The notes beneath the pieces were generated by a model that was not told the origin of the DNA, made no database searches, and saw only the letters and a program-made list of their open reading frames with translations. DNA of 64,000 nucleotides, taken from assembly GCA_030435675.1 (NCBI GenBank), contig CM059621.1, positions 2,914,001-2,978,000 on the forward strand, read 5' to 3'. A program made the position numbers and the translations under genes. Source of the DNA: Steinernema hermaphroditum. Lineage: Eukaryota; Nematoda; Chromadorea; Rhabditida; Steinernematidae. Of the stretch, positions 1 through 8,899 are shown in pieces; within the stretch, counting starts at the first letter, position 1, and every line of letters starts with the position of its first letter.

Positions 1-450
1 TAGCTCCCGCATACAGAATCGCCAGAGAAACGGAAATCGAAAACGGTGAGCATGTGAAAGGCTCAGGTTTCTGGTTTATGATTTCGCGGAGAAGGTCAAG
101 GGTAAAGGAGGTCTGCGCTTCTAACAGGGGAGCGTTCTTATTCATTTTCTGAAAAAGGCGAATTCGTCAGTCATACCGAGCAGTCTTATTTTCATCATGT
201 GTTCTGCCGCGATTTTGTTCAGCCAAAGGCATAGCAAACTCCATAGCGGTTGTTTGTTCAAGTTAGTGTAATTGGTTAGGTTCGCTAGATGCCTCACTGA
301 ATTGTTGCTGTCAATGATTTATTCAAAATATATCGGGGTTTTATGCCATTGAAAAGGGGGCGTATTAGACACAATATAGAAGTGGGAGAGATTCTTACAA
401 AGCTAACAACAATAATGACTAATTGTTACACTGAATTATTTATTAAAACA
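1..450. other. No gene recognised
   Basis: AT-rich, mostly unique sequence. No splice-consistent coding exon was found. It lies just 3' of the decayed cysteine protease fragment on the minus strand and may be its former 3' flank. Confidence 0.4.
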
Positions 451-479
451 TTTATTCATCCTTACATTTACAAGAATAA

Positions 480-1475
480 TTCGTCACGTAGTTCGCTGGG
501 TATACACCCCAAGTTGCGAGAAAGCAAGGATTAAAAAATTTCTTTGTTTTCATATCTTGCACTTTGATGCGCATGTAACCGACCTTTCCCCATTTTAAAC
601 AGCTGGCGTTTTTTAATACAAAACAGTCCTTCTTTCTTGTCGTAACCATATCCCGTAACCGTCATTGTGTGGTCGCACTTCTTTCGCGATAGAGCCATGC
701 ATTTAGGACTGTAGTAGATACCTTAAACTAGGTGTTATTCTTCTCAAGAATATTAGCATTACTTACCGATTTTATACATGTAGAATGAATGTATGCTCGT
801 ATGGAGGCACACTGCCACGGGGTCATGTTCAGCGACCACTTTTTCAGGTTTTCACTGGGGCCTTAGGAGGTTTATCTTCATTAGGCGTTGTCCACTTCCA
901 ACCGCTGATTTCGGCGATCACTTTTGATCTGTTATACGGACAAGGATCGACTCTCGGCCAGTATGGGTAGTCAGTTTCTGTCATCAGACCGTCGTCTTTA
1001 ACATATTCAAGTGCCCACCACTACATTCGCTGTTTCCATACGGCGATCCGCGACTGCAGTCAACGAGTTGTTTCTTTGAAAGCCTAACCGTTGTCCACTT
1101 CCAGTCACTGATTTCAGCAACAACTTTTGATCTGTTATACTGAAAAGGATCGACTTTGGATCGCAAATATTACAGGCCGCCTTATCAAGGCTAAAACACT
1201 GTCTAAGACTAAAGAAGTTATTTAAAAAAAAACAAAAAACTTTAGAATTACTTACTTTTATACATGTAAAATGAATGTATGCTAGTATAGAAGCACAAGG
1301 CCATGAGGCCATGTTCCGCGACCGCTTTTTTTAGGTGCTTCACTTGGATCTCAGGAGGTTTATCTTCATCAGGCGTTGTCCACTTCCAGCCGCTCATATT
1401 GGCAATAACTTTTGATCTATTATACTGACAAGGATCGACTTTGGATCGGAAATGTTACTGGCCCCTTTGTAAAGG
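480..1475 (-). pseudogene. Papain-family (C1A) cysteine protease fragments, decayed and duplicated
   Basis: Minus-strand pieces match the cathepsin plan but are broken. Near 1010-1075 reads LSKKQLVDCS...GNSECSGG, the segment before the central Cys-Gly-Gly of cathepsins. A one-base shift follows, then LEYVKDDGLMTETDYPYW...DPCPYNRSKVIAEISGWKWTTP (about 1010-880) and a stop. A second copy at 1270-1440 carries GWKWTTPDEDKPP and KKAVAEHG, then SIHSFYMYK, like the papain stretch before the catalytic His. At 550-690 lie CDHTMTVTGYG (His region) and, in another frame, LKNASCLKWGKVGYMRI (Asn region, normally KNSWG-xxWGxxGY). No piece with the catalytic Cys was found. Frameshifts, stops and a direct fusion of two exons near 1090 make this a pseudogene. 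I infer a tandemly duplicated protease locus that decayed. The retrotransposon lies in an adjacent unit of the same repeat. Confidence 0.75.
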
Positions 1476-1480
1476 CTAAA
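785..1480. repeat. Three diverged copies of a roughly 70-200 bp unit
   Basis: The block beginning GTTGTCCACTTCCA and running through TTTTGATCTRTTATAC to GGATCGACT occurs near 889-958, 1089-1162 and 1375-1446. The first and third copies also share about 100 bp upstream (785-888 and 1271-1374). The copies correspond to the duplicated protease exon described for this locus. Confidence 0.8.
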
Positions 1481-1492
1481 ACACTGCTTGAG

Positions 1493-1766
1493 TGTTACGT
1501 ATGAACGTGTGACATTCATAGGTGTTCAATTGGCTGTGTCTCGCCACGCTGTCTGCACGCACTGTAGTCTGCATACAGTGCGTGCGCCCAATTGCCTGTC
1601 ACTCTCACCCTCTCTCTCTCTCTTGTTAGCGCTACCGCTATATGTTAACGTGCCGTGTTATTGTTACGTGTTTTGTTTTTATAAAAGGTTTAATTACCCA
1701 AGTTTGAGGTACCCCCCCATTGTTCTCCCTCCTGCTCAGACGCTAGGCGAGGTTGAGAACATAACA
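1493..1766 (+). repeat. 5' LTR
   Basis: Begins TGTTACGT and ends ACATAACA. It contains a short CT-rich tract, TATAAAAGG near 1680-1688 as a likely TATA box, and CTCAGACG near its 3' end. Confidence 0.95.
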
Positions 1767-1768
1767 AC

Positions 1769-1786
1769 TGGCGATCAGATTTGAAG
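1769..1786 (+). other. Primer-binding site (tRNA) of the LTR element
   Basis: TGGCGATCAG starts 2 nt after the LTR. PBSs begin TGG because they pair with the CCA end of a tRNA. The tRNA identity was not determined. Confidence 0.65.
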
Positions 1787-1890
1787 AACTCCGCGCAACT
1801 CAGACGTCAACTGCGAAGCCCAGCCTTCCGAAGCCCGTCAGCCGCCACAAGTTCATCAAGCTCACAAACTCCTCAGACGATTAAACCAAA

Positions 1891-4800
1891 ATGGAAGCAC
1901 TCCTGGAGCGTATGGTCGCGAACATGGAACAGCAGAACGCCCGTATGGAACAGCAAAACGTTCGTATGCAGCAACAAGACGCACGCATGGAGCAGCTCAT
2001 GAAGAAGCTTACCACCGAGCCGACCACCCAGCCGTGCAGCCAGAACGTGCCCACGCCGTCACCGCAAGCAGCACGTTTGGAAGAACTCGCCCAAGCAATT
2101 CAGACGTTCCACTATGATCCGGAAGAGGATCAAACGGTCGCTAACTGGTGGGACCGATATGGCGACATATTCGAGAAAGACGCCGCACAATGGTCCGACG
2201 ACACCCGTAGCCGCCTCCTGCTGCGCAAGCTAGACGAACAAGCTTATCAACGCTTGACACACGTCGTGGCACCCGTGAAGCCGAAGGACATGGCGTTCAA
2301 CGCCCTCGTGGACCAGCTGAAGGAAGTCTTCACTGCAACTGAGACGCTGTTCAACATTCGCCACAACATCTTGCGGACCAAGCGTATCCACTCAGAAGAC
2401 GTCGCAACGTACGGAGCGCGCATCAACCATTTGTCTCAGAAGTTCCAATTCAAGACTATGGAAGAAGATGAATTCAAGTGCCTGCTCTTCGTCTCTGGAC
2501 TCAGCAACCCTGGCGATGAGCAACTGCGCACAGTCGCGCTTAACAAGATGTCGCAAGACCCAGCGCTCAAGCTCATGGACCTCGTCAAGGAATGCGGCCG
2601 CGTCCAGACAGTCAACATGGACAAGAAGCTCATTGCCGACAAGCCCACTCCCACTCAGACGTTCGCTGTGGACAAACGCCGGCTGACCAAGCAAGCCACG
2701 AAGAAGGTACGAACCGCTTGGACACGTCAATGCTGGAACTGCAAAGGTGACCACCACTCTCGCGAGTGCACCAAATCGCCAGCAAGATGCTCTCAATGTC
2801 ATCAGAAAGGCCACATACAAGAGTTCTGCGACAAAGCGAAGAAATCCGCTGCTAGGAAGATCAACAGCGTCCGTGTCTCAGCCACATCCGGATCAACCGC
2901 CGCAACGGGCCGAGCCTACACCACAATCAAGATCAACGAAGACAACATTCGGGTTTTGGTGGATACTGCAGCCGACATCACAGTCATTGCGCCTCAGACG
3001 TGGAAGAGTTTGGGCTCACCGCCACTGGACAAGCCCGAGGTCACCGCAAGGACCGCGACCGGTGAACCACGCAGCCTGAAAGGAGTATTCAAGTGCACCT
3101 ATCAACTGGGATCCTCTCAGACGCAACATGGCTGCTGCTACGTTTGGAAGGAAACCGAAGGCGCCGACCAACTGGGCCTTCCCTGGCTGAAGCAAATTGG
3201 GTTCATGGACATGACCCACTCCATGCTGCAACAAATCGCCGCCAACGTCCACTCTCTGAAGACACAGAAGCCCATCTTCTCAGACGACATCCGGAAGATG
3301 TTCCCGCACCTAACGGACGGAAGTCATGGACACTGCCGCACGATGAAGGCTCAACTGACGCTCAAGAAGGACGCCAAACCCAAGTTTTGCCGCCCACGCC
3401 CCGTGCCGTTCCACGCCGAAGCAACAATCGACGAAGAACTGGACCGTCTGCAAGCCATGGGAACACTCTCAAAGATTCAGACGTCATCATGGGCCGCACC
3501 CATCGTGGTTGTGAAGAAGGCAAACGGGAAACTACGCGTCTGTGCCGATTTCTCCACAGGACTGAATGAAGCCTTAGAAGATTACCATCACCCGCTGCCG
3601 CTGCCTGCTTCAATCTTCGCAACTCTCTCAGGAGGAGTCCGATTTTCGCAAATCGACCTTCGCGACGCCTATCTTCAAGTCGAACTGGACGAAGATTCAA
3701 GGAAGCTCGCTGTGATCAACACACACCGCGGGCTCTTCGCATACAACCGTCTCGCGTTTGGCATCAAGTCCGCGCCCGGAATCTTCCAACAAATCATGGA
3801 CACCGTTCTCGCTGGTGCCGCCGGAGCCGCTGCGTACTTAGACGATGTCATCGTGACTGGACGGACCATTGAAGAACACGACAAGAACGTACTGGAAGTT
3901 CTCAGACGTCTCAATGAAGCCGGATTCCGCCTCCAAATGGAGAAGTGCTCGTTCGGATTAGAGCAAATCAAGTATCTTGGACGGATCATCTCAAAGGAAG
4001 GTCATCTTCCCGATCCCAAGAAGACCGAAGCCATCAAGAAGATGCCCCAACCGGAAGACGCCTCCCAGCTGCGCTCGTTCCTGGGAATGGTCAACTATTA
4101 CGCCTCATTCGTGCCGAACTTGCACCGCATGCGTGCACCCTTAGACGGACTGCTCAAGAAGGACGTCGAATGGTACTTTGGACCTGACCAGATGCAAGCC
4201 GTCGAAGCTATCAAGAACACGCTTCTCTCCGACCTGCTGTTGGTCCACTACGACCCGAACCTACCGATCGTGGTCGCCGCCGATGCTTCTCAATATGGAA
4301 TCGGCTATGTCATCTCACACCGCTTTCCCGATGGAACGGAAAAGGCTGTCGAACACGCCGCAAGAACCCTCTCAGACGCCGAACGCAACTACTCGCAAAT
4401 TGAGAAGGAAGGGCTCGCCCTCGTCAGCGCCGTCAGGAAGTTCCACAGGATGATTTGGGGACGCCGCTTCACGCTCCTGACGGACCACATGCCGCTCCTC
4501 AAGATCTTCGGCTCCAAGACCGGAATTCCGTCGTACACCGCCGCAAGGCTACAGAGATGGGCAACGACTCTCTTGGGCTACGAATTCAACATCGAGTACC
4601 GGAGGACGACCGAATTTGGACAGGCCGATGCTCTCTCAAGACTCATCGCCGAACGCTCCATGGACCAAGAAGACGCCGTCATCGCAGCCTTCACGTCAAG
4701 TCCCAACTCACCACTCTTAGACGGACTTCCAGTGACTCACGAAGAAGTCACCCAAGCTACGGAAGAAGACGAAGACCTGTGCCTCGTCAAGAAGCTCCTG

Positions 4801-6126
4801 TCTGAAGGAAGATTGGACCAGCTACGCAACTCTCCGCTCCAATGTTTCTACCTCAGACGTCAGGAACTTTCCGTTTTTTCGGACTGCTTAATGCTTGCCG
4901 ACCGTGTTGTACTCCCAGCCAAACTATGCCGCAGGATGCTGAAACAACTTCACCGAGGACACCCAGGCATGGAACGCATGAAACGCCTGGCAAGGAAAAT
5001 GGTATTTTGGCCGCAGATGAACGAAGATGTCGAAGACTTCGTCCGAAGCTGCGCGCCCTGCGCAAACGCCGCGAAGAAGCCAGAACTAGCGCCACTCTCG
5101 TCATGGAACCTCCCGACGAAGCCCTGGCAACGACTCCACATCGACTTCGCCGGTCCCTTAGACGACATCTGGTACCTGATCGTCGTCGACGCTCTCTCCA
5201 AATGGCCAGAAGTGATCCCGATGAAGACCACAACGTCGAAGAAGACGACCGAAGTCTTAGACGACCTCTTCACTCAACATGGACTGCCGGAAGTCCTCGT
5301 CTCCGACAATGGATCTCAGTTTTGCAGCGAAGAATTCTCATTGTTCTGCCTCAGACGAGGGATTCAACACATCAAGTCGCCGCCGTACCATCCGCAGTCG
5401 AATGGCCAAGCCGAACGTTTCGTGGACACTTTCAAGCGAACTACGAAAAAGCTCTTGGCCGGGGGAGGAAGGATGAAGCAAATCATCAACGAGTTCCTGT
5501 CCGCCTACCGCACGACACCTCGACCTGATGGTACTTCGCCTACTGAGAAACTGATGGGACGCAAATTCCGAACGGTGCACGACATGGTCAAGCCTGTCGA
5601 AGCCTCACCAATTCAGAAGGACCGGAGGATGGAAACCGCCTTCAACAAGCAGCACCGTGTGAAGGACCGTCGCTTCCGACCCGGAGACACCGTCCAGATG
5701 TCAACGTCGTATGGGTTCAAGCGTACACCCGATTGGAAGGACGCAACCGTGCTCAGACGTCTTGGTTCGAGGATGTACCTTGTAGAAGCCGATGGACGCC
5801 GACATCGACGCCATATCAACCAGTTGCGGAAGCGATTCCACTACGCAACGGACGATGCCGATCTCCACCTTCTCTTAGACGCCTTCAAGATCCAGAAACA
5901 GACGACCGCAGTGGATCCCCTGGCCGAACAACAACCTGGAAGCGAATCTAGTGGGCGCCCGGACGATACCAACGAAGATCGATCTCAGACGGGACCAAAC
6001 GACGCTCACACCCAACCGCCGGACCAAGGACCGCCGCTCAGACGATCGCAACGCCATCGCCGCGCACCGCTGGAGCTCATCCTGGATCCTGGCCGCAAAC
6101 GCTACTTGGAAACTCGTCAATTGTGA
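1891..6126 (+). CDS. Gag-Pol polyprotein of Ty3-type retrotransposon
   Basis: 1411 residues in one uninterrupted frame, so gag and pol are fused without a frameshift. The N-terminus is a Gln/Met/Arg-rich coiled-coil-like stretch with repeated MEQQNAR-type units. Two CCHC zinc knuckles lie at about 281-294 (CWNCKGDHHSREC) and 300-313. The aspartic protease has VDTAAD with Asp near 358. Reverse transcriptase has YLDD at 649-652. RNase H starts VAADASQ with Asp near 798. The integrase has an HHCC finger (His 1021, His about 1024, Cys 1054, Cys 1057) and catalytic D1085, D1139, E1175, giving the exact D-x35-E spacing. No catalytic residue is missing, so it looks functional. Synonymous codon choice is unusual around the recurring CTCAGACG octamer. 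Confidence 0.96.
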   Translation: MEALLERMVANMEQQNARMEQQNVRMQQQDARMEQLMKKLTTEPTTQPCSQNVPTPSPQAARLEELAQAIQTFHYDPEEDQTVANWWDRYGDIFEKDAAQWSDDTRSRLLLRKLDEQAYQRLTHVVAPVKPKDMAFNALVDQLKEVFTATETLFNIRHNILRTKRIHSEDVATYGARINHLSQKFQFKTMEEDEFKCLLFVSGLSNPGDEQLRTVALNKMSQDPALKLMDLVKECGRVQTVNMDKKLIADKPTPTQTFAVDKRRLTKQATKKVRTAWTRQCWNCKGDHHSRECTKSPARCSQCHQKGHIQEFCDKAKKSAARKINSVRVSATSGSTAATGRAYTTIKINEDNIRVLVDTAADITVIAPQTWKSLGSPPLDKPEVTARTATGEPRSLKGVFKCTYQLGSSQTQHGCCYVWKETEGADQLGLPWLKQIGFMDMTHSMLQQIAANVHSLKTQKPIFSDDIRKMFPHLTDGSHGHCRTMKAQLTLKKDAKPKFCRPRPVPFHAEATIDEELDRLQAMGTLSKIQTSSWAAPIVVVKKANGKLRVCADFSTGLNEALEDYHHPLPLPASIFATLSGGVRFSQIDLRDAYLQVELDEDSRKLAVINTHRGLFAYNRLAFGIKSAPGIFQQIMDTVLAGAAGAAAYLDDVIVTGRTIEEHDKNVLEVLRRLNEAGFRLQMEKCSFGLEQIKYLGRIISKEGHLPDPKKTEAIKKMPQPEDASQLRSFLGMVNYYASFVPNLHRMRAPLDGLLKKDVEWYFGPDQMQAVEAIKNTLLSDLLLVHYDPNLPIVVAADASQYGIGYVISHRFPDGTEKAVEHAARTLSDAERNYSQIEKEGLALVSAVRKFHRMIWGRRFTLLTDHMPLLKIFGSKTGIPSYTAARLQRWATTLLGYEFNIEYRRTTEFGQADALSRLIAERSMDQEDAVIAAFTSSPNSPLLDGLPVTHEEVTQATEEDEDLCLVKKLLSEGRLDQLRNSPLQCFYLRRQELSVFSDCLMLADRVVLPAKLCRRMLKQLHRGHPGMERMKRLARKMVFWPQMNEDVEDFVRSCAPCANAAKKPELAPLSSWNLPTKPWQRLHIDFAGPLDDIWYLIVVDALSKWPEVIPMKTTTSKKTTEVLDDLFTQHGLPEVLVSDNGSQFCSEEFSLFCLRRGIQHIKSPPYHPQSNGQAERFVDTFKRTTKKLLAGGGRMKQIINEFLSAYRTTPRPDGTSPTEKLMGRKFRTVHDMVKPVEASPIQKDRRMETAFNKQHRVKDRRFRPGDTVQMSTSYGFKRTPDWKDATVLRRLGSRMYLVEADGRRHRRHINQLRKRFHYATDDADLHLLLDAFKIQKQTTAVDPLAEQQPGSESSGRPDDTNEDRSQTGPNDAHTQPPDQGPPLRRSQRHRRAPLELILDPGRKRYLETRQL

Positions 6127-6140
6127 TTGTATGTGCTTCC

Positions 6141-6152
6141 AAGTGGGGGAGG
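6141..6152 (+). other. Polypurine tract
   Basis: AAGTGGGGGAGG directly abuts the 3' LTR, as expected for the plus-strand primer of an LTR element. Confidence 0.8.
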
Positions 6153-6427
6153 TGTTACGTCATGAACGTGTGACATTCATAGGTGTTCAATTGGCTGTGT
6201 CTCGCCACGCTGTCTGCACGCACTGTAGTCTGCATACAGTGCGTGCGCCCAATTGCCTGTCACTCTCACCCTCTCTCTCTCTTGTTAGCGCTACCGCTAT
6301 ATGTTAACGTGCCGTGTTATTGTTACGTGTTTTGTTTTTATAAAAGGTTTAATTACCCAAGTTTGAGGTACCCCCCCCCATTGTTTTCCCTCCTGCTCAG
6401 ACGCTAGGCGAGGTTGAGAACATAACA
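6153..6427 (+). repeat. 3' LTR
   Basis: Near-identical to the 5' LTR. Differences include an extra C after TGTTACGT, the length of the CT tract and of the C run, and one C/T substitution near 6385. Confidence 0.95.
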
Positions 6428-6432
6428 TTGAG

Positions 6433-7017
6433 GCTAAAGAACTTAGATAAACAAAAAACTTACGAAGTCTGATTTACATGAGGACGGTGATGTCGCTTAC
6501 TATTGCGAGAGAACAACGGTAGAATCAGCAAAGGGCCGCAAAGGACCGCTTGCTTGGCCTACATGGTTAACCTGAATCCTTCTGTAAGTATGAAAAACAG
6601 AGACAAGATGAAGGACACAAATCGTCGAGTGCTAATGGAACAGAAAGCAAGCACAAGGAACGTCATTTGAACACTGTCTGTCTTGTTGCAGTGTGCGAGC
6701 GATATCGATCGGCTTTTTTTTTAGATTCCGCCGCGTTGCGAATGTGACTCACAAGAATGAAACTTTAAACATCGCAGGTTCTTTGTTCCAAAACGTAAAA
6801 AATTGAATGATCGACAGCTGCGACGCATCGATCAAATGAAACTGCATTTAAGTGGTACATTTTGAAGTTCATTAATTTCCCAACCTAAAGAGTTCAGGAT
6901 GAGGATGATTTTCTGTGAACTGCGTCGAATCTGTTAAACTGACCAACTACCTTGAGTTGCAGCTTGAGTTGTTGTGTTGTCCATCTTGATTCTCATTAGT
7001 TACTACTACCGGCAACG
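6433..7017. other. No gene recognised; flank of the LTR insertion
   Basis: The first 45 bases resemble the intronic flank of the duplicated protease unit (CTAAAGAA...AACAAAAAACTTAC). The rest is unique AT-rich sequence without a convincing exon. Confidence 0.4.
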
Positions 7018-7019
7018 AT

Positions 7020-7505
7020 TTCACGATTTTATTTGGCGAATCAAAGGCCTTGCGCGACACCGAAAATAGACAAACAGAGGATGTCTGGAAGACGGCTTCA
7101 TCCCTGGCGCGGCGTAGATGTCGAACCGGTGGTTGGCGGAGAGCTTCATGGGGCTTCTGGGAATCGGCAAATCTTCGGATTCAGGAGCGGAACATCGTTT
7201 GCGGAACAGCGCACGCTTCTGTGCTCGAATCTGATGGTCCGTGGTCCGGGAGTTGCGTCTTCGCTGGTCCTCAGAGCGTAGGCGACCTTCGGGATGACTT
7301 CTCACGCAGCGTCGGGCGTCGGATTCCTGGCGCCGAAGATCTTGTTGTCATCGGTGGTGGGACTACGGCTTCCGGGTGTCCCAATTCCCTCTGGAAGCCG
7401 GAACAGTCACAACTGCCACGGGGTTTGCCATCTGACCGACCAGACACTCAGAGAGCGACCGGAGGGACCGACCGCTCGCCACCGCGACACGAGTGAGAGT
7501 CCTAC
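7020..7505 (+). repeat. Dispersed repeat, long copy
   Basis: Starts near CACGATTTTATTT, runs through AAAATAGACAAACAGAGG and the GTCTGGAAGACGGC block, and ends in a tail with GACCGACCGCTCGCC. The first about 300 bp recur at 18526-18875 with only small indels. A middle piece recurs at 21850-21935, and the tail resembles the short repeats near 43, 44, 46.8, 48.8 and 50 kb. Six-frame translations give nothing recognisable, so this looks like a non-autonomous element. Confidence 0.8.
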
Positions 7506-7789
7506 CGGCAACTTTATGTATAATTGATACTTTGTGCCTTTTACAAATAAAGTTCGTTACAGATGGTCCTTGCCTTGTCCTTTTGCCCTTGTCATGTAGA
7601 AGTACGCATGCCGTTGTCACGTTCCCTTTGAAGCGCATCGCCTGAGCTCTTTTCGTACAGAATTTATCATGTCTAATTTTCGGTTATGATAGTGACATTT
7701 CACGGACCTTTCATGTGAGCCACATCTCTTGGATGAACCCAGTCGCGAACCAATTGTACAGGACATAATACTGTCATTTATTCGTTCGC

Positions 7790-8554
7790 TTAAGACCACC
7801 ACAATATCAGGGATACCACGGCACAACCGAAAACCATGCTAACACGTTGACCGGACGAAACATCACTTGGCTCGAGTGCCTCAACAACCTTTCGAGGGTC
7901 CTTGCTCAGGTTTTTCTTCAAGAACTCCTTCACCTTTTGATCTAGAGAACACCTTCCTGTTCGTGAATAACAACTGCCTGCCTACCTTCCCAGTAGTCCT
8001 TGATGTCGGGAAAGACTGTTCCTATCTCCGCCATCACCCCAACCGGCATTTTCTTCGCGTCCTTGATATGGCCAAGAAGCACTATCATGCACCTTTTGAA
8101 GCATTCTGCCTTGTCGGGAGTGAGGTCATGCACCGCCATCATGGATTTCATTGTCTAAAGGAGCTACCCTATCACCATACCGATTGACACACTCTACGTC
8201 GACAACGAAATCCTTCGCTCCTTCAGAGAGTTCGTTCAGCTTATCCCAAATGGCGCTGTTGAACTTTTCCACCTTGTCGGCAAGGTCCGCGTTCTCCGGC
8301 CTGATCCGATCCGTCGTCTTTTTGATGTCCTCGTCAAAAACGTTCATTTTGAGGTCTCCCAGTTCCTCGATTTCGCTTTCCGAGAGATCATTGATGAAGT
8401 CCAAATACACCTTGGGAATAAAGCCTTCATTATACGGTAGTTTACATGTTTTCAAACATCAATGCCTACCGAATACAAGCATATCGCCTTCATACTTATC
8501 GCACAGAACGACAGGTATAGAGAGAAGTATGAGAAGAGGGAATGAGTGACGCAT
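7790..8554 (-). CDS. Fatty-acid and retinol-binding (FAR) family protein with C-terminal hydrophobic tail
   Basis: Four exons by hand: 8554-8470, 8424-8198, 8154-7986, 7941-7790; introns of 45, 43 and 44 bp; 210 residues. FAR proteins are nematode-specific, all-helical, secreted lipid carriers for fatty acids and retinol. Seen here: a signal peptide (MRHSFPLLILLSIPVVLC), then FIPKVYLDFINDLSESE, ADLADKVEKFNSAIWDKLNELSEGAKDF and VFPDIKDYWEDQKVKEFLKKNL, matching the family's N-terminal proline motif, central helix and C-terminal helix. Unlike usual FARs (about 180-190 residues) it continues as EPSDVSSGQRVSM then VFGCAVVSLILWWS and stops, which resembles a GPI-anchor signal. A TATAAAAAGG box lies about 30 bp upstream of the start, and AATAAA lies 8 nt after the stop. 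The first intron's acceptor (AATGAAG) is weak, so that junction is the least certain. Confidence 0.82.
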
Positions 8555-8581
8555 CGTAATCACTGTTACATCAACATGTTT

Positions 8582-8591
8582 CCTTTTTATA
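8582..8591 (-). promoter_or_regulatory. TATA box of the FAR gene
   Basis: TATAAAAAGG on the minus strand, about 28 bp before the start codon, implying a very short 5' UTR. Confidence 0.6.
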
Positions 8592-8899
8592 GGCTGTCGA
8601 AAAACAGGAAACATCGCACTCAATGCGGTAATTAGTAGGCATTAACGACTTTGAGAGCATTTGTGTACGCTAGCTCTCCGTCAGTACAATAATAGAAGTT
8701 TGTATTAAAATCCAGCAAAAATTAAAAAAGTCCAAAATCGGTGGTAAATCTGTTTCCAGTCAACCAAAGCCTAGCGCAAATCTACTATGTCGACAAATAT
8801 CGCTATTTTGCAAGATACCATTTGGGAGACATTAGAGTGAACAGTAGATGAGCAGTGAACGTACACTTAACCAGTAAAAATAATCATATAAAATACACT
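8592..8899. other. Intergenic, no gene seen
   Basis: About 300 bp between the FAR promoter and the 3' end of the Ig-domain gene; AT-rich, nothing recognised. Confidence 0.4.

Larger units (their letters stand above)
1493..6427 (+). mobile_element. Complete Ty3-type LTR retrotransposon
   Basis: A 4935-bp element with 274/275-bp LTRs starting TG and ending CA. It is flanked by a perfect 5-bp target duplication, TTGAG (1488-1492 and 6428-6432). The LTRs differ by only a few substitutions and short length changes, so insertion looks recent. Order: LTR, primer-binding site, one gag-pol ORF, polypurine tract, LTR. There is no env-like ORF. Joining the two flanks restores sequence resembling the neighbouring repeat (AAGGCTAAAACACTG...AACAAAAAACTTAC at 1190-1260), so the insertion site was inside a duplicated unit of the protease pseudogene. 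Superfamily is Ty3/Metaviridae from the domain order (protease, RT, RNase H, integrase). The clade is not resolved. Confidence 0.97.

Noticed and set aside
1493..6427. LTR element as an endogenous retrovirus-like element with env
   Set aside because: The single ORF ends after the integrase, 26 bp before the 3' LTR; no room or sequence for an envelope gene.
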